A stretch of DNA of 64,000 bases. Source: Novosphingobium piscinae (GTDB lineage Bacteria; Pseudomonadota; Alphaproteobacteria; Sphingomonadales; Sphingomonadaceae). The position numbers and the translations under genes were made by a program. The notes under the pieces are model-generated. The model worked only from the letters and a program-made list of their open reading frames with translations, made no database searches and was not told where the DNA came from. Positions 23,331 through 31,473 of this stretch are shown here, piece after piece (position 1 is the first letter of the stretch; each line of letters begins with the position of its first letter). Location of the stretch: the NCBI RefSeq assembly GCF_014230355.1, contig NZ_JACLAX010000001.1:62001-126000 (forward strand), given 5' to 3'.

Positions 23331-25877
23331 ATGAAGCATTCGCGAATCTACGCTGCATCGGTCAGCCTGGCGGCGCTTGCGGTCCTGGCGAGCTCGCCGG
23401 CGCGGGCCCAGTCGACCCCGGCCTCGGCAACGCCCGCCGCCGAAGAAGAGACCGCGGTTTCGCCGGAAATCGTCGTGACCGCCCAGTTCCGCAACCAGCG
23501 TCTGCAGGACACCCCGCTGGCGATCACCGCGATCACCGGCAAATCGCTGGCCGAGCGTGGGCAGACCAACATCGCCGAAGTGGCCGCGCAGACCCCGAAC
23601 GTCTCCTTGGCTCCGCAGAACGGCTATCTGGGGCCCGGCATCATTGCCTTCATCCGCGGCGTCGGCCAGTCGGACCCCAACTTCGCTCTCGAGCCCGGCG
23701 TCGGCATGTACATCGATGATGTCTACCTGCCCACCCTGACCGGCTCGCTGCTGGACCTGATGGATCTTGACCGGGTGGAGGTGCTGCGTGGTCCGCAGGG
23801 GACTCTCGCGGGCCGCAACTCGCTGGGTGGTTCGATCAAGCTCTATTCGGCCAAGCCGACCGGGAGCGGCAAGGGCATGATCGAGGCGACCTACGGCCGC
23901 TTCAACCGGCTCGACATGCGTGGCTCGTTCGATATCGCGCTGACCAGCAACCTGTGGATGCGGGTTTCGGGAGCCACCAAGAACAATGACGGTTTCGTCC
24001 AGCGGCTTGACTACGCGCTGACCCATCCCGGCTCGAACGTTCCGACCTTCGCCTCCGGCGCAGACCCGGTGCTGGGCACCCTGGGCGGCCAGAGCTTCGC
24101 CGCCGGCCGCGTCGCGCTGCGCTGGATGCCGTCAAGCGATGTCGAAGTGAACCTCTCGGCCGACTATACCCGCCAGCGCGACGAGGCCGGCGCCAGTGTG
24201 CTCCTGTTCGCCAATCAGGCGGGGGTGTTCCCCGGTCCGAGCGCGACCGGTGGCCCGCGTCCCTGGCTGGCCGGGCGGAACGGCGCGCCCGTGCCGCTCA
24301 ACTGCGCTTTCGTGACCGTCGGGGTGAACAGCTGTGACACCATCCCGGCCGGCTTCGACGGACGCTTCATCAACTATGCGACCTATCTGGATCCCGCGAC
24401 CCGCGACGGCCAGATGGCCTACAAGCCGCTTTCCCTCGATCCGCGTTCGAACCTCGACAACTTCGGTGTCCACGGGACGATCGACTGGACGATCAACGAG
24501 AATCTGGCGGTGAAGTCGATCACCGCCTACCGGCACTACGATTCCAACTGGTCCTTCGCCGAAGGCGCGCCGGTGCAATCGTCGATGTTCAACCAGTCGC
24601 AGTCGAACACGCAGTGGAGCCAGGAGCTGCGGCTCACCGGCAAGGCGCTGAACGAGAAGCTCGATTTCACCGTCGGCGGGTTCTATTTCCACACCGAGGG
24701 CCTGTTCACCGGGCGGATCAATCTGAACTATGCGGCGATCGACTTCCTGCACGGTCCGGACCCGACGCCGGCCTCGAACAAGGCGCTGTTCGCCAACGGC
24801 AGCTACAAGCTGACGGACGCGCTGACGCTGACTGGCGGTATCCGGTCTTCTTGGGATACCAAGGACTACGAGTATGTGCGCCGCAATCCCGACGGCACCG
24901 CGATCCAGGGGCCTTGCCAGTACTTCCTTGGCGCGCCCACGGCTGGGCCGACCGGGGTGGGCAACTCGCCCAACTGCCTGCTGTTCGGTCTGAACGGGCT
25001 GGCCGCGCGCTTCGAATCGCAGCGGACCGACTGGCGCGTGGCGGCCGACTATCGCGTGTCGCCCGAGCTGATGCTCTACGGTCAGATCTCGACCGGCTAT
25101 CGCGCCGGCGGCGTCAACCCGCGGCCGTTCTTCCCCAGCCAGGTCCGGGCTTTCACGCCCGAGACCATCACCGCCTACGAAGTGGGGTTCAAGTCTGACC
25201 TGTGGGATCGCCGGCTGCGCTTCAACGTGTCGGCCTTCTTCAACGACTACAAGAACATCATCCTGACGGTGTTCAACTGCCCGCGGGCTGACGGAACCCA
25301 GGGCGTGCCCTGCCTCCAGCCCACCAACGTCGGTTCGGCTCACGTCAAGGGCATCGAGGTTGAAACCCTGATCCGGCCGGTGAGCAACTTCACCATCGAC
25401 GGTTCGTTCAGCTACCTCGATTTCCAATACACGACGCTGGGCTCGACCGTCACTGGCGTAACGCTCGGCATGATCTCGCCTTTCACCCCCAAGTGGAAGT
25501 GGAGCCTGGGCGCGCAGTACGACATCGCCAACGTGGGGAAGGGCAATCTGGCGCTGCGGGTCGACGGGGCCTACCAGTCCGAGATCTACACCGACGCGGT
25601 GAACCTGGATTCGATCAGCGTCCCGACCGCCGGTGCCGGCGGCGGCCCGCTCGCGTCGATCGTGGCGACCAACCGGATCGACGGCTACTTCCTCGCCAAC
25701 GCCCGGCTCACCTGGCACAATCAGGAGGAGGGCCTGACGGCTTCGGTCGAGGTCCGCAACCTCACGAACAAGTACTATTTCACCTCCATGAATTCCAACT
25801 ACGCTGCCGTCGGGGTGGTCTCGGCCGCGCCGGGCCTGCCGCGCACCTGGGCGGTCACCCTCAAGAAGGAGTTCTGA
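23331..25877 (+). CDS. TonB-dependent outer-membrane receptor of the hydroxycinnamate module
   Basis: This 848-residue receptor has a signal peptide (residues 1-24, ending SPARAQ), a TonB box (EIVVTAQ, near residue 45), a plug with VEVLRGPQGTLAGRNSLGGSIKL, and a barrel ending VTLKKEF. The start at 23331 follows GGGAGAA by six bases. The sequence type (VVTAQ box, GPQGTL-GRNS) is common among sphingomonad receptors near aromatic and terpene catabolic genes. Palindrome A and a weaker copy lie upstream, matching those at the MarR and alcohol dehydrogenase promoters. It therefore probably imports a hydroxycinnamate ester, oligomer or related aromatic. An exported serine hydrolase follows 83 bases downstream. 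Confidence 0.92.
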   Translation: MKHSRIYAASVSLAALAVLASSPARAQSTPASATPAAEEETAVSPEIVVTAQFRNQRLQDTPLAITAITGKSLAERGQTNIAEVAAQTPNVSLAPQNGYLGPGIIAFIRGVGQSDPNFALEPGVGMYIDDVYLPTLTGSLLDLMDLDRVEVLRGPQGTLAGRNSLGGSIKLYSAKPTGSGKGMIEATYGRFNRLDMRGSFDIALTSNLWMRVSGATKNNDGFVQRLDYALTHPGSNVPTFASGADPVLGTLGGQSFAAGRVALRWMPSSDVEVNLSADYTRQRDEAGASVLLFANQAGVFPGPSATGGPRPWLAGRNGAPVPLNCAFVTVGVNSCDTIPAGFDGRFINYATYLDPATRDGQMAYKPLSLDPRSNLDNFGVHGTIDWTINENLAVKSITAYRHYDSNWSFAEGAPVQSSMFNQSQSNTQWSQELRLTGKALNEKLDFTVGGFYFHTEGLFTGRINLNYAAIDFLHGPDPTPASNKALFANGSYKLTDALTLTGGIRSSWDTKDYEYVRRNPDGTAIQGPCQYFLGAPTAGPTGVGNSPNCLLFGLNGLAARFESQRTDWRVAADYRVSPELMLYGQISTGYRAGGVNPRPFFPSQVRAFTPETITAYEVGFKSDLWDRRLRFNVSAFFNDYKNIILTVFNCPRADGTQGVPCLQPTNVGSAHVKGIEVETLIRPVSNFTIDGSFSYLDFQYTTLGSTVTGVTLGMISPFTPKWKWSLGAQYDIANVGKGNLALRVDGAYQSEIYTDAVNLDSISVPTAGAGGGPLASIVATNRIDGYFLANARLTWHNQEEGLTASVEVRNLTNKYYFTSMNSNYAAVGVVSAAPGLPRTWAVTLKKEF

Positions 25878-25960
25878 ACGCACTCCCACGCCAGACGCTG
25901 CCCGGGCCGGTTCTGACCGGCCCGGGCCATGGCGTATTTCCCGCCCACACGGAGCACCTG

Positions 25961-27202
25961 ATGCATCTGTCCGCACGCCCCCTGATCGCTTTCGCGCTCG
26001 CTGCAGCGACCCCCGTGACCCTTGTGCAGGCCGCGCCGGCCGAGGCCCCGACGCCCGCCCCGCAGGCGGCCGAGGTCCCGCCCGACCCCGTGGTGCTGAT
26101 GCGCGAACACTGGCTTGACGCCGATGTCAGCGCCTTCAATTTCCGCCATTCGGCCGAGTTGTTCTCCACCCGTCCGGTGCGCCATGGCGCCTCGGTCCGC
26201 CCGCTGGTGGCGGGTTCGCGATGGTCGCCGCCGGGCTACACGATCGGCGGACAAACCCGTGACTACGAAACCTTCGCCCGGCGCACCTACACCAACGCCG
26301 TGCTGGTGCTGCGCGACGGCAAGATCCTGTTCGAGGATTATCGCAACAAGTCGGGGCCGCAGGACCGGTTCATCTCGTTCTCGATGGCCAAGTCGATCAC
26401 CGGCCTGATGGTCGGTTTCGCGCTCGCCGAAGGTCGGATCGCCTCGCTCGACGATCCCGTGTCGCGCTATCTGCCCGAACTGGGCGAGGGCGCCTATGGC
26501 CAGGCCACGATCCGCCATCTGCTGCAGATGCGTTCGGGCGTCGCCTATGAGGAGCGCTATGATTTTGGCGCCAATCCCAGCCTGGCCGCGCTGATCCACC
26601 GCAATGCGATCGTGCTCAACCGCGAGCGCTTCGCCGACCGCGCCCGGACCATCGCGTCCGCTGCCGCGCCCGGCGCGCGGTTCAACTACGCGACGCTAGA
26701 CACCGCTGTCCTCGGCCTGCTGGTCGAGCGTGTCACGGGCCAGAGCCTGGCGGACTATACCGAGTCGCGGCTGTGGCGGCCGGCCGGAATGGCCGACGAT
26801 GCCTTCTGGATCGCCGATGGCCAACCCGGGACGGGACGCGAACTGGCCGGGATGGGATTCAATGCCACCTTGCGCGACTATGGCCGCCTGGGCCAGCTGC
26901 TGCTGGATCGGGGCCGCCGCGACGGCCGCGCGATCATCCCGGCGGGATGGGTCGAACAGGCCACCCGCATGATCACGTTCGACACGCCCACCCCGTTCGG
27001 CGGGCGGGGCTATGGCTACCAGTTCTGGCAGCTGGACGATGAGCCCGGCGCCTTCGTGGCGCTGGGGCTGGCCGGGCAGTTCATCTATGTCCACCCGGCG
27101 AGCCGGACCGTGATCGTCAAGCTCAGCCACTTCCCCTTGCCGGAACCGCCGGGGGTGATGGCGGAAACCCTGGCCTGGTTCCACGCCGTCGTCCGCCAGT
27201 GA
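25961..27202 (+). CDS. Exported serine hydrolase, beta-lactamase/family VIII esterase type
   Basis: This 413-residue protein has a signal peptide (residues 1-25) followed by an Ala/Pro-rich linker, then the Ser141-x-x-Lys144 motif in SFSMAKSITGLM, Tyr243 in FNYATLD, and a C-terminal LGLAGQFIYVHP box in place of the KTG motif. Family VIII esterases share this arrangement and cleave carboxylic esters. It lies downstream of the TonB receptor on the same strand within the hydroxycinnamate module. It is therefore a candidate for releasing ferulate or p-coumarate from an imported ester in the periplasm. That substrate is inferred from neighbours alone; 6-aminohexanoate-dimer-hydrolase-like activity is another possibility. 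Confidence 0.82.
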   Translation: MHLSARPLIAFALAAATPVTLVQAAPAEAPTPAPQAAEVPPDPVVLMREHWLDADVSAFNFRHSAELFSTRPVRHGASVRPLVAGSRWSPPGYTIGGQTRDYETFARRTYTNAVLVLRDGKILFEDYRNKSGPQDRFISFSMAKSITGLMVGFALAEGRIASLDDPVSRYLPELGEGAYGQATIRHLLQMRSGVAYEERYDFGANPSLAALIHRNAIVLNRERFADRARTIASAAAPGARFNYATLDTAVLGLLVERVTGQSLADYTESRLWRPAGMADDAFWIADGQPGTGRELAGMGFNATLRDYGRLGQLLLDRGRRDGRAIIPAGWVEQATRMITFDTPTPFGGRGYGYQFWQLDDEPGAFVALGLAGQFIYVHPASRTVIVKLSHFPLPEPPGVMAETLAWFHAVVRQ

Positions 27203-27212
27203 AGCCGGCATG

Positions 27213-27245
27213 CCGGCCGCGATGATCGGAGATCACCGCGGCCGG
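27213..27245. terminator. Hairpin between convergent genes
   Basis: CCGGCCGCG (27213-27221) and CGCGGCCGG (27237-27245) form a 9-bp GC stem between the serine hydrolase and the convergent aldehyde dehydrogenase. There is no T-run on either side. The position suggests a bidirectional transcription-end structure. Confidence 0.4.
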
Positions 27246-27261
27246 TGCCAGTGGGCCCGGG

Positions 27262-28674
27262 TCAAGCCCACTCGACGGCGTTGACGATGTGCGCCTGGGT
27301 GTATTCGAGCAGCCCGGCCTCGCCCAGTTCAGCGCCAAGCCCCGATTGCTTGACCCCGCGGAACGGGATGTTGGCGTCGATGGCGAGGTGCTGGTTGACC
27401 CAGACGGTGCCGCTGTCGATCTTCATGGCCACATCGGTCGCCCGCTGCAGGTCCTTGCCCCAGACTGTCCCGCCCAGGCCATAGTTCGATGCGTTGGCGC
27501 GGGCGATCACCTCGTCGATATCGTCATAGGCGAGCACCGGCAGCACCGGCCCGAACTGTTCCTCGCGGACCAGCGGGGCATCGTCGGTGAGGTCGCGGAC
27601 AATCGTCGGCGGGATGAAATAGCCGGGACGGTCGAGCGGCTTGCCGCCGGCGATCACCGTGCCGCGCTCGCGGGCATCGTCGATCAGCCCCAGCACCTTC
27701 TCGAACTGCATGCGGTTCTGGACCGGGCCGATCGTGGTCCCCTGACGGGTGCCATCGTCGACCACGGCCTCGCCGGCCAGGCGAACCAGCTCGGCGCAGA
27801 AGTCGTCATAGACGGCGCGGGGGACATAGGCGCGCTTGATCGCCACGCAGATTTGCCCGGCATTGGCCATGGCCCCCTGGTAGACCTTCTGCGCGGCGGC
27901 TGCGACGTCAACATCGTCGAGCACGATCGCGGCGTCGTTGCCGCCCAGTTCCAGCGTGACCCGCTTCACCGTGCCGGCCGCCGAAGCCATGACCTTGGTG
28001 CCGGTGGCAGTCGAGCCGGTGAAGGCCACCTTGGCGATATCGGGATGAGCGGTCAGTAGCGGGCCCAGATCGTTCTGGTCGCACAGGATGTTGAGCACCC
28101 CGGCGGGCAGGATCGACTGGGCCAGCTCGCCGAACAGCAGGGTGGTGAGCGGCGTGGTCGGCGCGGGCTTGGCGACCATCGTGTTCCCGGTGACCAGCGC
28201 CGGGCCGAGCTTGTTCATCAGCAGGATCAGCGGGAAGTTCCAGGGGGTGATCGCCGCCACCACGCCCAGCGGCGTGCGGTGCTCGATCACCCGGTTGCCG
28301 CCTTCTTCGCGCAAGGTTTCCGGCTTGATCCGCATGGCCGCGAAGGCCCGCAGGGTGAAGACGCTGCCGAACACCTCGTAGGTTGCCTGGTCCAGCGGCT
28401 TGCCCTGTTCCGCGGTCAGCAGCGCGGCAAACTCGCCGACGCGGGCCTCGAGGGCGTCAGCGAGGGCGAGCACCACGGCGGCGCGATCATCCCAGCTGCG
28501 CGCCGCCCACGCGGGTTGCGCCGCGACCGCGGCGGCTACGGCCCGCTCGACCATCGCTCCATCGGCCTTCGGGCATGACGCCAGCAGCTCTTCCGTCGCG
28601 GGATTGACGACCGGAAAGGTGCTGGCTCCGGCGACCAGCTCGCCATCGATCAGCATGCGGTAGGGGTGGTCCAC
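27262..28674 (-). CDS. NAD(P)-dependent aldehyde dehydrogenase, probable aromatic aldehyde
   Basis: This 470-residue aldehyde dehydrogenase has TPWNFP (residues 143-148), the coenzyme Lys169 (AKPAPTTP), the general base Glu242 (LELGGND) and the nucleophile Cys276 (NAGQICVA). GTG at 28674 is taken as the start because AAGGAGAG lies about six bases upstream and the length then fits the family; an earlier in-frame Met at 28764 would run through operator B. It is divergent from the MarR regulator across palindrome B. In a hydroxycinnamate module the expected substrates are vanillin or p-hydroxybenzaldehyde (made by the hydratase-lyase) or coniferyl aldehyde (made by the alcohol dehydrogenase). 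The sequence alone does not decide between them. Confidence 0.88.
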   Translation of the reverse strand: MDHPYRMLIDGELVAGASTFPVVNPATEELLASCPKADGAMVERAVAAAVAAQPAWAARSWDDRAAVVLALADALEARVGEFAALLTAEQGKPLDQATYEVFGSVFTLRAFAAMRIKPETLREEGGNRVIEHRTPLGVVAAITPWNFPLILLMNKLGPALVTGNTMVAKPAPTTPLTTLLFGELAQSILPAGVLNILCDQNDLGPLLTAHPDIAKVAFTGSTATGTKVMASAAGTVKRVTLELGGNDAAIVLDDVDVAAAAQKVYQGAMANAGQICVAIKRAYVPRAVYDDFCAELVRLAGEAVVDDGTRQGTTIGPVQNRMQFEKVLGLIDDARERGTVIAGGKPLDRPGYFIPPTIVRDLTDDAPLVREEQFGPVLPVLAYDDIDEVIARANASNYGLGGTVWGKDLQRATDVAMKIDSGTVWVNQHLAIDANIPFRGVKQSGLGAELGEAGLLEYTQAHIVNAVEWA

Positions 28675-28754
28675 GGGCTCTCTCCTTGCTTTTTGCCCGC
28701 CGAGCGATCCGGGCTTTACGCGCTTGATCGGCGGGCTACTATCGCCTTGCGATA

Positions 28755-28771
28755 TGTACGCCATTCATACA
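28755..28771. promoter_or_regulatory. MarR-type palindrome, copy B (aldehyde dehydrogenase / MarR divergent promoter)
   Basis: TGTAC-N7-ATACA lies 19 bases before the MarR ATG and 81 bases before the aldehyde dehydrogenase start. It would allow autoregulation and control of the divergent gene. Spacing and half-sites match copies A and C. Confidence 0.65.
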
Positions 28772-28789
28772 GTTTTCAAGAGGACGGCG

Positions 28790-29251
28790 ATGAAACAGGG
28801 CCAAGATCTCCAGCAATTGATCGGGTACCTGGCCCAGCGCCTGCAGCTCATCGGTGAGCGCGATGCCCGCGAGGCGCTGCAGCCTTTCGGGATCACCCCG
28901 GCCAAGCTGACCGCCCTGCTGCTGGTGCGCGACAATCCCGGTTGCGACCAGAGCGCGCTCGGGCGGGCGCTCAGCATCAACCGTGCCAGCACGATGCGCC
29001 AGGTCAACATCCTCGAGGAACGTGGCTTGATCGAGCGTCGCCCCGGACGCGATGCCCGGACCAACGCGCTGTACCTCACCCCCTTCGGCGAGGCGCAGAC
29101 CGCGGCCATGGTCGGCGTGGTGCGCGAGTGCGATCGGCGCCTGACGAGCCCGCTGACGACCCCCGAAGTTGAGAGCCTGCGCCGGTTGCTCGTCAAGCTG
29201 ACCACCGGCAAGGATCGGGTGCGCATCCGCCGCAAGGCTGCCCCCAGCTAG
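28790..29251 (+). CDS. MarR-family regulator, probable hydroxycinnamate-responsive repressor
   Basis: This 153-residue winged-helix regulator has the MarR pattern: dimer helix, GITPAKLTALLLVRDNPGCDQSALGRAL, recognition helix NRASTMRQVNILEERGLIERR, and wing GRDARTNALYLT. The start at 28790 follows AAGAGGA. Palindrome B lies just upstream. Related palindromes precede the TonB receptor and the alcohol dehydrogenase/hydratase-lyase pair. In Sphingobium SYK-6 and pseudomonads, MarR-type regulators (FerC, FerR-like) control ferulate genes and respond to hydroxycinnamoyl-CoA. This protein probably does the same. It ends 13 bases from the convergent alcohol dehydrogenase. Confidence 0.85.
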   Translation: MKQGQDLQQLIGYLAQRLQLIGERDAREALQPFGITPAKLTALLLVRDNPGCDQSALGRALSINRASTMRQVNILEERGLIERRPGRDARTNALYLTPFGEAQTAAMVGVVRECDRRLTSPLTTPEVESLRRLLVKLTTGKDRVRIRRKAAPS

Positions 29252-29264
29252 GCCCCCCGGGCGC

Positions 29265-30368
29265 CTACATGCGCAGCACCGGCTTGATGACGGCACCGCT
29301 GGCCGACTGGGCGCAGGCCGCTTCGATCTGGTCGAACGGAAAGAAAGTGATCAGCCGCTCGAGCGGCAGCTCGCCTGCCAGATAGTGGTCGATCAGGCGC
29401 GGGATGAAGCGCTGCGGGTCGATCCCGCCTTCGACCACGCCGACGATGCGCCGGCCCATGCTCATCACCGCGGCCGGCTCGATGCCGATCGCGCCCGGTG
29501 CATAGGCCCCGACCAGCGCGAGCGTGCCGCGCTGGACCAGCTTGTCCAGAGCCATGGGCAATAGCGCGCTCACTCCGGTGGTATCGATCGCATGGTGGAA
29601 ACCTCCGGCCAGGCCGGCCAGGTCGGTGCTGGTTTCGTGGGCCCCGAGGCTTTCGGCCAGTGCGAGGCGGTTGGTGTGGAGATCGACCACGGCGATCCGG
29701 CCCGCTCCCGCGATGCGCGCCGCCATCACCGCGGCCAGTCCGACCGCTCCGGCGCCCATCACCAGCACGGCTTCGCCGCGCGCCACCTGCAGCGTTTCCA
29801 GCACGGTGCCGGCCCCGGTCTGGATCCCGCAACCGAGCGGAGCCAGCACATCGAGCGGTAGCTCGGGAGCAATCTTCACCACGTTGCGGGGATGGGCATA
29901 GGCATGGGTGGCGAAAGCCGACTGGCCGAAGATGTTCGCGCTGATGCGCTCGTCGTGGCGCCAGAGTCCGCCATCCTGGGGCGCATGGCTGGCCAGGAAG
30001 TTGCGCGGGACGAACTCGACGCAGTAGCCGGGCTGGTGATCGTGGCAGGCCGGGCAGGTCCCGCAGCTGTCGAAGCTGAGCAGAACATGGTCACCCACCG
30101 CCAGATCGGTCACGCCGGGGCCGACCGCCTCGATCACGCCTGCGCCCTCATGGCCCAGAATGACCGGGAAGGGCACCGGCAGCGCGCCATGCTGCAGCAC
30201 CAGATCGGTATGGCAGACCCCGCAGGCCCGGATCGCGACGCGGACCTGGTCCGGGCCGGGCGGGTCCATCACCAGGGTCTCGATGGCAAACGGCGCACCA
30301 ACCGCCGGGGTGATGGCCGCGCGCACGTTCAGTCGGTCCGCCGTGGCGCCAATCGGCTGCATGGACAT
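29265..30368 (-). CDS. Zinc-dependent aryl-alcohol dehydrogenase
   Basis: This 367-residue medium-chain dehydrogenase resembles benzyl/aryl-alcohol dehydrogenases. Visible features are the catalytic-zinc motif CGVCHTD with GHEGAG, the structural-zinc cysteines in CGTCPACHDHQPGYC, PLGCGIQTGAG (third catalytic-zinc Cys) and the NAD fold VMGAGAVGLAAVMAA followed by Asp (VVDLH), indicating NAD. The start at 30368 follows GGGAGAGAG. It is divergent from the hydratase-lyase across palindrome C. A likely role is oxidation of coniferyl, coumaryl or vanillyl alcohol to the aldehyde, feeding the aldehyde dehydrogenase at 27262-28674. Confidence 0.87.
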   Translation of the reverse strand: MSMQPIGATADRLNVRAAITPAVGAPFAIETLVMDPPGPDQVRVAIRACGVCHTDLVLQHGALPVPFPVILGHEGAGVIEAVGPGVTDLAVGDHVLLSFDSCGTCPACHDHQPGYCVEFVPRNFLASHAPQDGGLWRHDERISANIFGQSAFATHAYAHPRNVVKIAPELPLDVLAPLGCGIQTGAGTVLETLQVARGEAVLVMGAGAVGLAAVMAARIAGAGRIAVVDLHTNRLALAESLGAHETSTDLAGLAGGFHHAIDTTGVSALLPMALDKLVQRGTLALVGAYAPGAIGIEPAAVMSMGRRIVGVVEGGIDPQRFIPRLIDHYLAGELPLERLITFFPFDQIEAACAQSASGAVIKPVLRM

Positions 30369-30430
30369 GGTTCTCTCTCCCGATGGTCAGGCTTGTCGTG
30401 TTTTGCGGCTTGCGTGGCAAGCCGTGGGAA

Positions 30431-30447
30431 TGTATGCAAGGGGTACA
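30431..30447. promoter_or_regulatory. MarR-type palindrome, copy C (alcohol dehydrogenase / hydratase-lyase divergent promoter)
   Basis: TGTAT-N7-GTACA lies 62 bases before the alcohol dehydrogenase ATG and 49 bases before the hydratase-lyase GTG. It is the third copy with identical half-site spacing, followed by an A-run (30447-30451). Confidence 0.65.
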
Positions 30448-30496
30448 AAAATGGCAAGCGCAAACGCGTCTGCGCGCCCAGCAGGAGAGAGCCGCA

Positions 30497-31339
30497 GTGG
30501 CCCAGTCCAAAGTTGTTACGGTGACCGTTGAGGATCGCATCGCCTGGGTGAATTTCGCCCGGTCCGACAAACGCAACGCCATGAACCCCGAGCTCAACCG
30601 CCAGATGATGGCGACGCTCGACGAGCTAGAGTTCCGCGACGATGTCGGCGTACTGGTCCTGGGCGGTGAGGGCACCGCCTGGTCCGCCGGCATGGATCTC
30701 AAGGAGTATTTCCGCGAGACCGAAGCGCGCGGCCTGCGCGGGGTGCGTGAATCGCAGCGCGAGAGCTATGGCTGGTTCCGGCGGCTGCGTTGGTTCCAGA
30801 AGCCGACGATCGCGATGGTCAACGGCTGGTGCTTCGGCGGCGGTTTCGGTCCCCTGTTCGCCTGCGATCTGGCGATCTGTGCCGACGAAGCCAAGTTCGG
30901 CCTGTCGGAGATCAACTGGGGCATCCTGCCGGGCGGCGGGGTGACCAAGGTGGTGGTCGATCTGCTGTCGATGCGCGATGCCATGTGGCTCACCCTGACC
31001 GGCGATCTGATCGATGGCCGCCAGGCCAGTGCCATGCGACTGGTGAACGAAAGTGTGCCGCTCGACCAGCTCAAGGCACGGACAACCGAAGTGGCCCGCA
31101 CGCTGCTGATGAAGAACCCGGTGGCGCTGAAGTATGCCAAGGATGCGGTCCGCCGCGTCGGCACGATGACCTATGACGAGGCGGAAGACTATCTGGTCCG
31201 CATGCAGGAAGCGGCCAACTTCCACGACCGCAGCGACGGGCGCAAGGAGGGGATCCGTCAGTTCATCGACGAAAAGAGCTACAAGCCCGGTCTCGGGCCC
31301 TATGATCTGGCCAAGGCGGCCGCCCGCAGCAGCGCTTAG
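30497..31339 (+). CDS. ferB: p-Hydroxycinnamoyl-CoA hydratase/lyase (feruloyl-CoA to vanillin and acetyl-CoA)
   Basis: This 280-residue crotonase-fold enzyme hydrates and cleaves feruloyl-, caffeoyl- or coumaroyl-CoA. It closely matches the Pseudomonas enzyme in DKRNAMNPELNRQM, AGMDLKEYFRE, KPTIAMVNGWCFGGGF, ACDLAICADEA and FGLSEINWGI. The catalytic residues correspond to Glu138 (pseudomonad Glu143), Tyr71 (Tyr75) and Tyr232 (Tyr239). By alignment from memory, the position of Ser123 in the Pseudomonas protein is Gly118 here (GFGPLF). GTG at 30497 is chosen because AGGAGAGAG precedes it; an in-frame start at 30383 would contain palindrome C. The required feruloyl-CoA synthetase (ferA) is not in the window. 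An aromatic-acid symporter follows. Confidence 0.92.
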   Translation: MAQSKVVTVTVEDRIAWVNFARSDKRNAMNPELNRQMMATLDELEFRDDVGVLVLGGEGTAWSAGMDLKEYFRETEARGLRGVRESQRESYGWFRRLRWFQKPTIAMVNGWCFGGGFGPLFACDLAICADEAKFGLSEINWGILPGGGVTKVVVDLLSMRDAMWLTLTGDLIDGRQASAMRLVNESVPLDQLKARTTEVARTLLMKNPVALKYAKDAVRRVGTMTYDEAEDYLVRMQEAANFHDRSDGRKEGIRQFIDEKSYKPGLGPYDLAKAAARSSA

Positions 31340-31473
31340 CCTGATCACAGCGCGGGCCGGGGGGCCAGGAAGGGTCTGCACCGGATCTGCCGGCTTGATC
31401 TTTCCCGCCTGCCGGGTCGACAACGCGGACATCCCGGCACAAGCCTGGGCCGTGACCATGGGAGAGTGATACG

